DNA of 64,000 nucleotides from Staphylococcus marylandisciuri (GCF_025519785.1 NZ_JAOPKZ010000003.1:1-64000); one strand, 5' to 3'. Shown: positions 1 through 9,353, numbered from the stretch's first letter. Numbers and translations are program-made. The notes: generated by a model from the sequence alone, not told the origin.

Positions 1-49
1 AGAAAAGTAGTAGCTCAACGAGCTAACTATAGTCAAAATAATAGTAAAA

Positions 50-86
50 AAGGCAATTTCTGTATTATTACAATAGAAATTGCCTT
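50..86 (+). terminator. Rho-independent terminator of an upstream gene
   Basis: A 12 bp perfect stem (50-61 with 75-86) encloses a 13-base loop. The right arm runs into a short T-rich stretch and the left arm follows an A-rich one, so it could work in both directions. It presumably ends a plus-strand gene lying to the left of the window. Confidence 0.75.
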
Positions 87-88
87 AT

Positions 89-233
89 TCTCTCTAATCA
101 AAGATCTTTATGTCCCAGCCTCTTTCAGCATCTTGGCAATGCGCTTGTATCAAGCTTTTTTCAATTCTAGTCATCTTTGCCGGGGCGGGACTACGAAATC
201 TTTTTATTCAAACTAGATTTCTGTCCCGCTCCC
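89..233 (-). repeat. Composite intergenic repeat, copy 1 (internally deleted)
   Basis: This is the first copy of the repeat family seen throughout the window. Read on the minus strand it has block A (a hairpin with arms GGGAGCGGGACAGAAATC and its near complement), block B (imperfect inverted repeat around GATGACTAGAATTGAAAA) and block C (the GAGGCTGGGACATAA palindrome). About 28 bases of block B, normally present between TTGGCA and the TGCGCTTG segment, are missing here. Confidence 0.85.
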
Positions 234-603
234 GTTTTTAGTGTTGACACTTACTAGTTGAGTACCTATAACTGATGTATTCACAAGAAATATAGCGTTA
301 AGCTTATTTTCATTTTCAAATGAATGAACAGGAAATTAAGTAATAATATTAAATTACAGTCTATTCTTTCAAGTTATAAGTAGAAAAAACTCTAAATGAA
401 CAGTTAATATACCAGGATTTTTAGATACGTTTGGCAATGAAATGCAGTTTATACAACTATTGAGATAGTGTATTAATCTGCTATATTAATTATTTTTTAA
501 ACATTTTGACTTGAATTAATCCTAGATCATTTATTATCTTTTTATTTAAGGTGGTATAGGAAATAGATGAGTCTATTATGTTAAAGGTACTCCTTCGCCT
601 ACT
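234..603. other. Gene-free interval, 370 bases
   Basis: AT-rich sequence between the first repeat copy and the 3' end of the AraC-type gene. I see no open frame with a ribosome binding site, no convincing hairpin and no repeat in it. Confidence 0.5.
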
Positions 604-1524
604 TTAATCGTATCCCTCTTGATCGATAGGCAACCACAGTTGTAATTTAGTTAAATCATCATTAAAATTCACATCAAAAGGATAAACTTCAACATATAAA
701 CTATTGTGTTCATAAGGTAACGTCATTTGTAAACTTGTTTCTATATAGTACCATGCTTCATTTACCACATAATCTATATTACCTTGCAAATTAAATTTAG
801 CATATTGACGCTCTGGTAAATAACGGCTTTCTAAGTGACTTGGATAGCGTTCACTTGGGACGCCTATAAAGATCTCCATGCCATTATCTAACGGACAACT
901 AATTACAAATAATTCGTGAGGAGAGATATCGTTATATCTCTGTAAATCTTTAATATAACCTTCGACCAGTAAGTCTTCTATGAAATCAGGCACTTTATAA
1001 GGGTTCTCTATTTCATCAGCATTTAAATATCTAGCATAACCTACTAAAGGCATGCTCTTAACTTTTTCCAAACGATAACTATATGGTGCGCGTTCAGTAG
1101 TAGACAGTTTTAAATATAAACGGGGTTGCATCTTCAAATCATCTTTTTTTGTATTGGCTTGAATTGGCGAAATACCATGAAAGTCACTGAAATCGTTAGC
1201 AAAATCATTGGCTGTTTTATATTTATACTTTTTTGCTACATCTACAACGCTTCCAGAACTATTGATTACATCCTTTGCAGCGAGCGTCATTTTTCTCGCT
1301 TTAGCATAGTCACTAGGAGATTTACCTACAATCATCTTAAAAGACTGATCTAAATGATATGGTGAAAGACCTACGTAATCACTCAATTCTTGTAATTGAA
1401 ATGATTCTAGCAAATGGTCTTCAATATGTATGATTGCTTGTTGTATTTGCTTGATAACATCCAATTCTTCCACTCCTAATTTACAATGCGTAGTTCCTAT
1501 TGTATTAAATTCAATTATACTCAT
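604..1524 (-). CDS. AraC-family regulator with C-terminal GyrI-like effector domain
   Basis: The 306-residue protein has an N-terminal AraC-type double helix-turn-helix (about residues 23-125; the second helix pair ends near 'DFHGISPIQ') followed by a GyrI-like effector-binding domain (about 145-305). This is the Rob/BmrR-like arrangement in which a small molecule bound by the C-terminal half modulates DNA binding. It is a stand-alone gene with no obvious target beside it; the nearest neighbour, zwf, is on the same strand upstream with a repeat between them. The start is an ATG with only a weak upstream GGAAATA ribosome site. I do not recall this gene at this position in S. aureus, so it may be accessory. 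The family call is firm; ligand and regulon are unknown. Confidence 0.85.
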   Translation of the reverse strand: MSIIEFNTIGTTHCKLGVEELDVIKQIQQAIIHIEDHLLESFQLQELSDYVGLSPYHLDQSFKMIVGKSPSDYAKARKMTLAAKDVINSSGSVVDVAKKYKYKTANDFANDFSDFHGISPIQANTKKDDLKMQPRLYLKLSTTERAPYSYRLEKVKSMPLVGYARYLNADEIENPYKVPDFIEDLLVEGYIKDLQRYNDISPHELFVISCPLDNGMEIFIGVPSERYPSHLESRYLPERQYAKFNLQGNIDYVVNEAWYYIETSLQMTLPYEHNSLYVEVYPFDVNFNDDLTKLQLWLPIDQEGYD

Positions 1525-1650
1525 TTTAACTTATTTCCATCAATACTTACATCATAAAGTTGTATATGAGAAAAATAACTATTTTCCTATATGTCTTCAA
1601 CAATTTTTAACTTTAACACAGATAATCGCTTAATAAAAAGCAACAGCTAA

Positions 1651-1940
1651 GAGGTCGGGACAAAAGCGTTGAGGATTTGAGCAGGGGCCCCAACAAAGAG
1701 AAACTGATACATAATGTAATATCTCAGCATCTTGGCAGTAGATGACTGATTTGAAAACGCGCTTGTATCAAGCTTTTTTCAATTCTAGTCATCCTTGCCG
1801 GGGCGGGACTACGAAATCTTTTTATTCAAATTAGATTTCTGTCCCGCTCCCGAATCGTGAGAAGTTTCTGTCGAAAGTCCTGCTTTTGGGACGCCGTTAT
1901 TCGGTTTCCCAGGGTACTAAAGCTTTATGTCTCAACCTTG
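1651..1940 (-). repeat. Composite repeat, copy 2, with STAR-like unit and tail block
   Basis: From left to right: the GTCGGGACAAAAGCG segment, one STAR-like GGGGCCCC core (1684-1691), a block B/A unit (about 1720-1852, minus orientation), and the tail block D (about 1853-1938) that begins GAATCGTGAG and ends GTCTCAACC. It fills nearly all of the 440-base gap between the AraC-type gene and zwf. Confidence 0.85.
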
Positions 1941-1965
1941 TCAACTGTTGCTCAACCAATTGCGA

Positions 1966-3450
1966 TTACTGAACATCTTCCCACCAATGGAAGCCGTCAC
2001 GACTTAGTAGAAGTTCACTCTCTAATGGACCATTCGTGCCAGCTTCATAATTCGGAAAGTCTGCTGGCGTTTGAGACCATTCTTCATGGATAGCATCTAC
2101 GAATTTCCACGTGGATTTCAATTCTTCCCAGTGGGTAAAGTTTGTTGCATCACCTTTTAGGCAATCGTACAATAAATTTTCATAGGCATCTACTGTATTC
2201 ATTTTATCTTGAGCGCTCATTGAGAAAGATAGTTGTACAGGCTCTGTTTCAATACCTTGTACATTTTTCTTCGCATTTAAGTGAAGGGACACTCCTTCAT
2301 TAGGCTGAATGTTAATAATGAGTAAATTAGAATCTAGTTTCTTATCAGTTTTATAATATAAATTTAATGGTACTTCTTTAAATTCAACCACAACTTGAAT
2401 TGTTTTACTTTTCATTCGCTTACCTGTTCTGATGTAAAAGGGTACTCCAGCCCATCTAAAGTTATCTATCAATAACTTACCTGCTACTAAAGTAGGTGTG
2501 TCTGAATTGGGATCTACTCGATCTTCATCACGATATTTTGGAACGGGTACGCCATCTATAGTACCTTCGTCATATTGACCACGTACAAAATTATGTCTTA
2601 CCTCTTCGGGTTCTAATCTACGTAATGACTTTAGAACTTTTACTTTCTCAGCTCGTATATCTTCACTATTTAACGAGATTGGCGGTTCCATAGCGAGCAA
2701 TGCCACCATTTGTAACATGTGGTTTTGAACCATATCTTTCAGGGCACCTGCTGTTTCGTAATAACCGCCTCTATCCTCGACTCCAAGTATCTCTGAGGAA
2801 GTGACCTGTATATTAGATATGTACTTATTATTCCATAAAGGTTCGAACATAGCGTTTGCAAATCTCAGAACCTCAATATTTTGAACCATGTCTTTACCTA
2901 AGTAATGGTCGATACGATAGATTTCTTCTTCTTTAAAAGATTGTCTAATTTGATTATTAAGTTCTTCAGCTGAAGCTAAATCACTTCCGAAGGGCTTTTC
3001 TATGACTAGACGTTTGAAACCGGACGTATCAGTTAACCCAAAGTCTTTGAGGTAATCGGAAATCACTCCGAAGAATTTCGGCGCCATGGCTAAATAGAAT
3101 AAGCGATTGCCTTCAAGACCAAATTGTTGATCGAGCTGGTTGCTAAAAGTTAGTAATTGTTCATAACTTTTAGCATCACTCACATCGTGCATATGGTAGA
3201 AAACATGCTCCATGAATTTATCAATATGTTTGGTATTATTTACATGGGTTTGGATGGATTTCTTAACTTGTGCGCGAAATTCTTCGTTAGAGTAAGCTCT
3301 TCTTCCAATTCCAATAATAGCAATATGATCATTTAAGTTATCCTGTTGAAAGAGATGGAAAAGTGAGGGGAATAATTTTCTATGACTTAAATCACCAGTA
3401 GCGCCAAAGATAGTGATTAGACATGGAATGTTCCTTATTTTAGTACTCAA
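1966..3450 (-). CDS. zwf: Glucose-6-phosphate 1-dehydrogenase
   Basis: First enzyme of the oxidative pentose phosphate pathway: it oxidises glucose-6-phosphate to 6-phosphogluconolactone and makes NADPH. The 494-residue length is normal for the family. The nucleotide-binding GATGDL motif is at 16-21, EKPFG at 151-155, and the active-site signature RIDHYLGK at 179-186, whose His is the catalytic base region known for the family. Translation starts at a TTG placed about 8 bases after GAGGT. It is divergent from rnz across a 144-base promoter region. The gene is cytosolic and complete. Confidence 0.97.
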   Translation of the reverse strand: MSTKIRNIPCLITIFGATGDLSHRKLFPSLFHLFQQDNLNDHIAIIGIGRRAYSNEEFRAQVKKSIQTHVNNTKHIDKFMEHVFYHMHDVSDAKSYEQLLTFSNQLDQQFGLEGNRLFYLAMAPKFFGVISDYLKDFGLTDTSGFKRLVIEKPFGSDLASAEELNNQIRQSFKEEEIYRIDHYLGKDMVQNIEVLRFANAMFEPLWNNKYISNIQVTSSEILGVEDRGGYYETAGALKDMVQNHMLQMVALLAMEPPISLNSEDIRAEKVKVLKSLRRLEPEEVRHNFVRGQYDEGTIDGVPVPKYRDEDRVDPNSDTPTLVAGKLLIDNFRWAGVPFYIRTGKRMKSKTIQVVVEFKEVPLNLYYKTDKKLDSNLLIINIQPNEGVSLHLNAKKNVQGIETEPVQLSFSMSAQDKMNTVDAYENLLYDCLKGDATNFTHWEELKSTWKFVDAIHEEWSQTPADFPNYEAGTNGPLESELLLSRDGFHWWEDVQ

Positions 3451-3594
3451 GATTAAAACCTCAATTCTTTTTTAATCTTAGTTTATTATAAAACAAGTAG
3501 GAAATTTATTCATACCTTTTTGCTTAAGTTTATAAGTGAGTATATCTTTCTAATTATTCTATGATAAAATACTTTCGAAAAGGGGGAAGAATGC

Positions 3595-4515
3595 ATGGAA
3601 ATAACTTTTTTAGGCACGAGTGCTGGCTTACCCACTAAAGAACGTAATACGCAAGCAGTTGCTTTAAATTTAGCTCCCTATAGCAACCACATTTGGTTGT
3701 TTGACGTAGGAGAAGGTACTCAACATCAAATTCTACATCACTCGATCAAATTAGGTAAAGTGGATCATATCTTTCTAACTCATATGCATGGAGACCATAT
3801 TTTTGGGTTACCAGGTATTTTAACTAGCAGATCTTTTCAAGGCGGAGAAGGTAAACCATTAACCATCGTCGGTCCGAAAGGTATAAAGGAATTCGTAGAG
3901 ACTACGCTTCGTCTTTCCGCTTCAAAACTTAATTATCCTATCACTTTCATTGAAATAGATAATGAACTTTCCTATCAGCACCATGGCTTTGAAGTTTCGG
4001 CACACCTTTTGAATCACGGTATTGCTTCATACGGTTACCGTATTGAAGCACCTTCAACTCCAGGAACTATAGATGTTGCCGCCTTAAAAGAAATCGGTTT
4101 AGAACCGGGACCGAAGTATCAACAAGTCAAAACAGAAGAAACATTCGAACATAACGGTCATATATATGATTCTACACAATTCAAAGGGCCAGAAAAGTTA
4201 GGACCGACAATAGCGATATTTGGCGATACCAAGCCGTGTCCAAACGAAAAAATGATAGCACATCACGCTGATATCATGGTTCATGAAGGTACTTATTTAG
4301 AAGGGGATAAAACGTTAGCTAACAATTATTTTCACAGCCACATTGATGATGTATTTCATTTAGTCGATCTAGCACAAGTCAAACATACTCTAGTTACACA
4401 CATAAGTAACCGTTATAACATTGAAGAGGTAGACAACTTAAAGGAGAAACTCAAAGAGGAATATGGTCGTAATGATTTTAATATAGTCAAAGATTTTGAT
4501 GTTGTAGAATTTTAA
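3595..4515 (+). CDS. rnz: Ribonuclease Z (tRNA 3' endonuclease)
   Basis: A metallo-beta-lactamase-fold nuclease that trims the 3' trailer of tRNA precursors lacking an encoded CCA. The zinc signature THMHGDH is at 62-68, with the later GDT and 'HEGTY' metal/phosphate motifs and a C-terminal 'HIS' motif all present. At 306 residues it is the short bacterial form. A very strong purine-rich ribosome site (AAAAGGGGGAAG) sits just upstream of the ATG. The gene is followed directly by a repeat cluster rather than another gene, so it is probably monocistronic. Confidence 0.96.
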   Translation: MEITFLGTSAGLPTKERNTQAVALNLAPYSNHIWLFDVGEGTQHQILHHSIKLGKVDHIFLTHMHGDHIFGLPGILTSRSFQGGEGKPLTIVGPKGIKEFVETTLRLSASKLNYPITFIEIDNELSYQHHGFEVSAHLLNHGIASYGYRIEAPSTPGTIDVAALKEIGLEPGPKYQQVKTEETFEHNGHIYDSTQFKGPEKLGPTIAIFGDTKPCPNEKMIAHHADIMVHEGTYLEGDKTLANNYFHSHIDDVFHLVDLAQVKHTLVTHISNRYNIEEVDNLKEKLKEEYGRNDFNIVKDFDVVEF

Positions 4516-4847
4516 AGAGGCTGGCACATAAAGGTCTTTGACTAGAGAGAAAGAGGCTGGGACATAATGTAATGTCTCAACCTCTTCAACATTTTGGCAG
4601 TAGATGACTGATTTGAAAATGCGCTTGTATCAAGCTTTTTTCAATTCTAGTCATCCTTGCCGGGGCGGGACTACGAAATCTTTTTATTCAAATTAGATTT
4701 CTGTCCCGCTCCCTCTTTCAGCATCTTGGCAGTAGATGACTGATTTGAAAAATGCGCTTGTATCAAGCTTTTTTCAGTTCTAGTCATCTTTGTCGGGGCG
4801 GGACTACGAAATCTTTTTGTTCAAATTAGATTTCTGTCCCGCTCCCA
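4516..4847 (-). repeat. Composite repeat, copies 3 and 4 in tandem
   Basis: Two block B/A units stand head to tail (about 4584-4713 and 4714-4846), preceded by two fragments of the GAGGCTGGCACATAA / GAGGCTGGGACATAA palindrome. Both are in minus orientation. The units differ at only a few positions, including one extra A in 'GAAAAATGCGC' of the second. Confidence 0.85.
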
Positions 4848-4877
4848 TAACAATACGTATTAAATTGACGAACAGAA

Positions 4878-5037
4878 AAGAGGCCGGATAACAGCGTTTA
4901 GGATTTACGCAGAACCGAACGATAGGTAAAATTATGTTCAAAGTCTTGACGCATCGTGAGTGTTTCTGTCAATAATCCTACTTTTGGAACGCTATTAATC
5001 GATTACGAGAGCACAGAGACTTTTGTCTCAACCTCTA
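4878..5037 (-). repeat. Tail-block repeat (block D with flanking segment)
   Basis: A diverged copy of the tail block: an AACAGCGTTTAGGATTT segment, then GCATCGTGAGTGTTTCTGTC, a TTTTGGAACGC segment and a terminal TTTTGTCTCAACC. It lies immediately downstream of proC. Together with the preceding unit it accounts for most of the 553 bases between rnz and proC. Confidence 0.65.
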
Positions 5038-5068
5038 ACTCATATTAGTACTTCGACTTAGCGATAGT

Positions 5069-5893
5069 CTATTCGTCGTCATCTTCATCTTGAGAAGAGA
5101 GCTCCACACTACGTTCAACTGCTGCTTTTAAACAGTCTTCAAAAATACTTTCAATATCATATTGCGATAAAGCGTTTAATCCAGCTTGAGTAGTACCACC
5201 TTTAGAGGTAATATTTTTACGTAATTGATCCATGCCTAGTTCTGACCGTTCAATCATTTTACTCGTACCAATTATTAAATTACGAATTGATTCTTCAACT
5301 TGAGATTTCTCTAAACCTAACCGAGTACCAGCGGTAACGTATTGTTCAAATACGTGATATAAGAAAGCTGGACCACTGCCTGTTATTGCAGTAACTTGAT
5401 GTAAATGATCTTCCGGAACTTCAATAACTGAACCGAAAGCATTGATTAAATCATGAACTTCCTCTTTAGATTTAGGTCCAAAATTATTAGAAAAGCTAAT
5501 GCCAGTGACAGAGTGACCAACATGCGCATTAGTATTTGGCATAATTCGTGCCACAGGGTTATCAGTTTCTAATTGTTCTTGTATATAAGAAATCGGTAGT
5601 CCAGCCATGATGGAAATAAAGCGATTCTCATCAGAGATATGAGGTTTAATGCGTTCTGCTAGTTTGTCAAAATCATAAGGTTTCGTACCTAAAAAAACAT
5701 AATCTGCGTCTTTCATTAGTTGTTCATCATCATAACTATAACGGACACCTAATTCCTCAGCATGTTTTTTTAAATCCTCCTCGTTAGAGCGATTAGTTAA
5801 GTAAATATCATCTGAATTTACTACATTAGAGTTAACTATTCCTGTAAAAATTGCATGTGCCATATTACCTGCACCGTAAAATACGAGTTTCAT
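5069..5893 (-). CDS. proC: Pyrroline-5-carboxylate reductase
   Basis: Catalyses the last step of proline synthesis, NAD(P)H-dependent reduction of 1-pyrroline-5-carboxylate. The 274-residue protein opens with a Rossmann motif (GAGNMA, residues 7-12) and carries the family signature with SKGGTT near residues 230-235. The acidic C-terminal end (SQDEDDDE) is not part of the catalytic fold. The ATG start has a GGAAGTG ribosome site. The gene stands alone, facing rnz tail to tail. Confidence 0.96.
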   Translation of the reverse strand: MKLVFYGAGNMAHAIFTGIVNSNVVNSDDIYLTNRSNEEDLKKHAEELGVRYSYDDEQLMKDADYVFLGTKPYDFDKLAERIKPHISDENRFISIMAGLPISYIQEQLETDNPVARIMPNTNAHVGHSVTGISFSNNFGPKSKEEVHDLINAFGSVIEVPEDHLHQVTAITGSGPAFLYHVFEQYVTAGTRLGLEKSQVEESIRNLIIGTSKMIERSELGMDQLRKNITSKGGTTQAGLNALSQYDIESIFEDCLKAAVERSVELSSQDEDDDE

Positions 5894-6432
5894 AATGTTG
5901 TATCACTTCCTTTTATTAATATGTATCCATATTAACATAGATACAATGATAGGCTAGGGAAGAGTTGAAAATTACTTAATATAGTGTGTCTCATTCAATC
6001 ATTGAGGCGTTGCTGAAACATATACAGTTAACATTATACATATAATATATTAGCTAAGTCTAAAGTTATAAAGTATTTATTTGTACTTTCTCTATTCATC
6101 TTCTCTCATAATAAAACGTTAGAGAGTAAACGATAAAATCAGAATTCATGGCGATCGTATAGACTTTGTCTTACTTTATCTATGGAACGAATGATTAAAT
6201 TAACAGAGGAGTCTACATCCTACTTTATGAGTAATGCAAGCGTCTAAATATAATGCGGTTGCTCGCATTGACGAGCGTTTAAGAATCAAACCCTTATTTG
6301 ACGTAAGTTAATACCTTAATATCCTCTAATTTGTTGCAATAAAAAATGATTGAACTGGGTTAATTCTTAACACAAGCTGATGAACAACAACTTTATAATA
6401 ATCTTAGGTCATGCTTTGTTAGTACAAAGTTA
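5894..6432. other. Gene-free interval between proC and the aldo/keto reductase
   Basis: About 540 bases with no gene I can support. The only open frame that looks protein-like is a 25-codon stretch at 6234-6311 (plus strand; contains 'ARIDERLRIKPLF'), which follows a stop directly and has no ribosome site. It is more likely a decayed gene fragment or chance than a gene. The segment upstream of proC should hold that gene's promoter, but I cannot single out a convincing one. Confidence 0.45.
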
Positions 6433-6488
6433 AAAGGGAGCGGGACAGAAATCTAATTTGAATAAAAAGATTCCTATCCCGCTCCTCC
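6433..6488 (+). repeat. Isolated block A hairpin
   Basis: Only the GC-rich hairpin of the composite repeat is present. Left arm GGGAGCGGGACAG is at about 6436-6448 and the right arm is at 6470-6486, with two mismatches in the right arm ('CCTATCCCGCTCC'). It sits about 60 bases downstream of the 3' end of the minus-strand aldo/keto reductase gene and could act as its terminator. Confidence 0.7.
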
Positions 6489-6545
6489 TACCCATGCTAA
6501 TTATCCTCGGAGGTCAGAACTCCAGTCCTATTTTACGAAAGATAA

Positions 6546-7460
6546 CTATTTCAAATGATTGGTATATTCTTCATTTTTCACGCGATTTCGCGCTGCTTTC
6601 ACGATATCCCTACTAATTTCTTTGGCGTAATCAAAATTTTTAATATTCTCGTCTATTTGTTCTTTGCTACTTGCTCCAACGATAATTGATCCCATCGGTT
6701 CCTGTCCTAATAAATAATTAAATGTAAGAGCAGTTAAATTACTTTCTACTTCTTTAATTGAAGCTATCGTTTCTCCTAGTTCTTGATAGCTATAGTCAAA
6801 TATACCGTCCATAAATTTATCATCTAATACTTGGTTACTATTTGAGGTGAGAAGACCTTTGAACACAGGACCACGAGCAAGCATTTTTACACCTTTTTGA
6901 TTTACCTCATCCATTAATGCTTCCGGTCTATTATCTATTAAATTAAATTGAGACATTAAGGTTTCAATTTGACTATGTTTTAAATAGTAGTCGATAACGT
7001 TAGGACGTATAGAAGAGATACCATATGCTCTGATTAGTCCTTCTTGTTTTAATTCGTCAAACGCGCTAATCGTTTCATCTAATGGGTCATCGATTGTGCC
7101 ACCGTGAAGCTGATATAAATCCAAGTGATCTAAGCCTAATCTTCGAAGTGATGCTTTAACCTGTGACTTGATGTAATTTTTAGAAGGATCCCAAAAAGTA
7201 GAACCGTCTTCTTGTCGGTGATTACCTACTTTAGTACCAATAACTATATCATCTCGGTTTTGATACTTTTTTAAAGCTTTACCAACAATTTCCTCATTTA
7301 CACCTTTATCGTAAACATCAGCAGTATCAAAATAAGTTATTCCGTTCTCAAGCGCATGATTAATTATCCCTTCAGCATGATTATAATCTGTGCCTAAACT
7401 CATACAACCTAAGCCTAGTTCAGAAAGTTTAATATTACTTTTTAATTCTACTTTATTCAT
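6546..7460 (-). CDS. Aldo/keto reductase
   Basis: NAD(P)H-dependent aldo/keto reductase superfamily, general stress/perakine-like subgroup. From the chosen start the 304-residue protein shows the TIM-barrel landmarks: catalytic Asp45 and Tyr50 in 'FDTADVY', Lys in 'GTKVG', and 'DLYQLHGG' for the catalytic His. The longest open frame begins seven codons earlier at a GTG, but the ribosome site AAAGGAG lies inside that extension. The true start is therefore one of the two adjacent ATGs; I chose the second (7460) because its spacing is better. Substrate cannot be told from sequence. It stands alone between repeat clusters. Confidence 0.9.
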   Translation of the reverse strand: MNKVELKSNIKLSELGLGCMSLGTDYNHAEGIINHALENGITYFDTADVYDKGVNEEIVGKALKKYQNRDDIVIGTKVGNHRQEDGSTFWDPSKNYIKSQVKASLRRLGLDHLDLYQLHGGTIDDPLDETISAFDELKQEGLIRAYGISSIRPNVIDYYLKHSQIETLMSQFNLIDNRPEALMDEVNQKGVKMLARGPVFKGLLTSNSNQVLDDKFMDGIFDYSYQELGETIASIKEVESNLTALTFNYLLGQEPMGSIIVGASSKEQIDENIKNFDYAKEISRDIVKAARNRVKNEEYTNHLK

Positions 7461-7497
7461 CATTTGTCTCCTTTCATCCACTATAAGTTCGCTATAT

Positions 7498-8082
7498 CAA
7501 CCGAGGTTGAGACCTTAAGTTTCCGTGCTCTGGGAAACCGATAAACAGCGTCCTAACTGCAGGATTGTCGACAGATACGCTCACGATTCGGGAACGGGAC
7601 AGAAATCTAATTTGAACAAAAAGAATTTGTTGTCCCGCCCCGGCAAGGATGACTAGAAATGAAAAAAGCTTGATACAAGCGCGTTTTCAAATCAGTCATC
7701 TACTGCCAAGATGCTGAAAGAGGGAGCGGGACAGAAATCTAATTTGAATAAAAGGATTTCGTAGTCCCGCCCCGGCAAAGATGACTAGAAATGAAAAAAG
7801 CTTGATACAAGCGCATTTTCAAATCAGTCATCTACTGCCGAGATGTTGAAGAGGCGTGGATTTATGTCCCAGCTTCTTTCTCTCTAGTCAAAGACCATTA
7901 TGTCCCAGTATCTCTTTGTTGGGGCCCCACACCAACTCGCAGTGCTTGTGGAAACTGGTTTCCCAGTTTCTCTTTGTTGGGGCCCACCCCAACTCGCAGT
8001 GCTTGTGGAAACTGGTTTCCCAGTTTCTCTTTGTTGGGGCCCCCTGCTCAAATCCTAAACGCTTTAGTCTCGACCTCTTACA
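7498..8082 (+). repeat. Composite repeat cluster: tail block, two full units, three STAR-like units
   Basis: The largest repeat array of the left half, in plus orientation. Block D is at about 7500-7590, two A/B units at about 7591-7720 and 7724-7853, block C remnants at 7860-7912, then three STAR-like cores at 7921-7928, 7979-7985 (degenerate, GGGGCCCA) and 8036-8043 spaced 57-58 bases apart, and a closing segment at 8044-8082. Each STAR core is preceded by TTTGTT, matching the published S. aureus STAR consensus TNTGTTGNGGCCCN. Confidence 0.85.
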
Positions 8083-8232
8083 CGGTCATATTTACCCATT
8101 TATTCCTTTTTGTAATTATAATCCATACTTTTTCAAGCTGTTAGAATAAACTCTTGAGCTTTTACTCTCATTGAGTTAAGACTATAATATGATAATAACA
8201 ATCATTTAAATACATACAAAGGAGAATAAAAA

Positions 8233-8775
8233 TTGGAATTTAATGAAAAGACAATCAGTAAAGAAAGTATTTATCAAGGGAAGATTATAGACTTAGAAGT
8301 GCACGAAGTTGAATTAATAAATGGTGAATCTTCTAAAAGAGAACTTGTCTTTCATAATGGTGCAGTAGCTGTATGTGCGCTTACCCCCGACAATAAAATT
8401 GTATTGGTAAAACAATTCCGTAAACCGTGCGAAAAGCCATTATTGGAAATTCCAGCAGGTAAGCTTGATCAAGGTGAGAATCGAGAAGAAGCAGCAGCCC
8501 GCGAATTAGAAGAGGAGACTGGATATCGCGCTAAAAGCCTTCAATGGGTGACTGATATGTATGGTTCACCTGGTTTCTCCAATGAACGACTATCAATTTA
8601 CTTTGCTGATCAATTAGAAAAAGGAGATATGCATCCAGACGAAGACGAATTTATAGAGATTCAATTATTCTCAATTGAAGAAATCGCGGAAATGTTACAA
8701 CGTGGCGAATTAGAAGATGCTAAAACAATAATTGCTTTACAACATATGTTGCTTAATTATAATCATTCTAAATAA
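8233..8775 (+). CDS. nudF: NUDIX hydrolase, ADP-ribose pyrophosphatase
   Basis: Hydrolyses ADP-ribose to AMP and ribose-5-phosphate, a housecleaning reaction. The 180-residue length is typical. The Nudix box runs from Gly76 to about residue 98, with the metal-binding RELEEETG core at 90-97, and 'YGSPGFSNE' follows, as in NudF-type enzymes. It starts at TTG with GGAG eight bases upstream; no ATG in frame fits. It is 110 bases upstream of fur, on the same strand; the gap contains a candidate operator. Confidence 0.93.
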   Translation: MEFNEKTISKESIYQGKIIDLEVHEVELINGESSKRELVFHNGAVAVCALTPDNKIVLVKQFRKPCEKPLLEIPAGKLDQGENREEAAARELEEETGYRAKSLQWVTDMYGSPGFSNERLSIYFADQLEKGDMHPDEDEFIEIQLFSIEEIAEMLQRGELEDAKTIIALQHMLLNYNHSK

Positions 8776-8831
8776 ATAATGTTACTAACTTGCGAATTTT
8801 ATCAATTACTGGTATTTTAATTATGAATCAT

Positions 8832-8844
8832 TATCAATGATAAA
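8832..8844. promoter_or_regulatory. Candidate Fur/PerR-type operator upstream of fur
   Basis: A perfect 6-1-6 inverted repeat, TTATCA-A-TGATAA, lies 41 bases before the fur start. It resembles half-sites of Fur-family operators (7-1-7 TGATAAT-N-ATTATCA) but in the inside-out arrangement, so it is a weaker match than the box at 23929. Autoregulation or PerR control of fur is known in S. aureus; its operation here is inference. Confidence 0.4.
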
Positions 8845-8885
8845 TGAGTTTCTTAAAATAATTATGGTAGAGGAGTGAACCTTCC

Positions 8886-9332
8886 GTGGAAGAACGTTTA
8901 AATCGCGTGAAGCAACAATTACAACAATCATCTTATAAACTAACTCCTCAACGCGAGGCAACATTACGTGTATTAATTGAGAATGAAAAAGATCACCTTA
9001 GCGCTGAAGATGTCTATTTAAAGGTAAAGGAAAGCGCTCCAGAAATTGGTTTAGCAACAGTCTATCGTACTTTAGAATTGCTTGCTGAGCTTAAAGTTGT
9101 TGATAAGATCAATTTCGGTGATGGGGTAGCTCGTTTTGATTTGCGCAAAGAAGGGGCTAAACATTTCCATCATCACTTAGTTTGTATGGAATGTGGAAAG
9201 GTTGAAGAGATTGAAGAAGATCTCTTACCTCAAGTGGAAGATAAGGTTGAACGAGACTTTAATTTTAGAATCTCTGACCACCGTTTAACATTTCATGGCG
9301 TATGTTCCGACTGCCAAGCTAAGGGGAAATAA
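8886..9332 (+). CDS. fur: Ferric uptake regulator, Fur
   Basis: Iron-sensing repressor of 148 residues. The winged helix is at about 15-80 (recognition helix near 'LATVYRTLELL'), followed by the dimerisation domain with the metal-binding His cluster 'HFHHH' (93-97) and two CxxC pairs (Cys100/103 and Cys140/143) for structural zinc. It begins with GTG after GAGGAG. Against PerR and Zur, the gene's position directly before xerD is the one I recall for Fur in S. aureus, which supports the assignment. A perfect Fur box elsewhere in the window (23929) is a likely target. Confidence 0.93.
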   Translation: MEERLNRVKQQLQQSSYKLTPQREATLRVLIENEKDHLSAEDVYLKVKESAPEIGLATVYRTLELLAELKVVDKINFGDGVARFDLRKEGAKHFHHHLVCMECGKVEEIEEDLLPQVEDKVERDFNFRISDHRLTFHGVCSDCQAKGK

Positions 9333-9353
9333 GCTTCATTAAGAGGTATGACT

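Noticed and set aside
6234-6311. 25-codon frame with 'ARIDERLRIKPLFDVS'
   Set aside because: Protein-like but preceded directly by a stop, with no ribosome site or promoter; probably a fragment or chance.
7461-7481. GTG start of the aldo/keto reductase frame
   Set aside because: The ribosome site AAAGGAG lies downstream of that GTG, so it cannot be used; the ATG pair after it fits.
7917-8043. Evenly spaced repeats, possible CRISPR array
   Set aside because: The 57-58 base period holds conserved sequence in what would be spacers, the core is a GGGGCCCC palindrome, and no cas genes are near; this is a STAR cluster.
7856-8149. 97-codon frame with repeated 'WKLVSQFLFVGA' pattern
   Set aside because: It is the translation of three STAR-like units and block C; the same pattern appears wherever those repeats occur (for example near 15600-15880 and 43669-43909).
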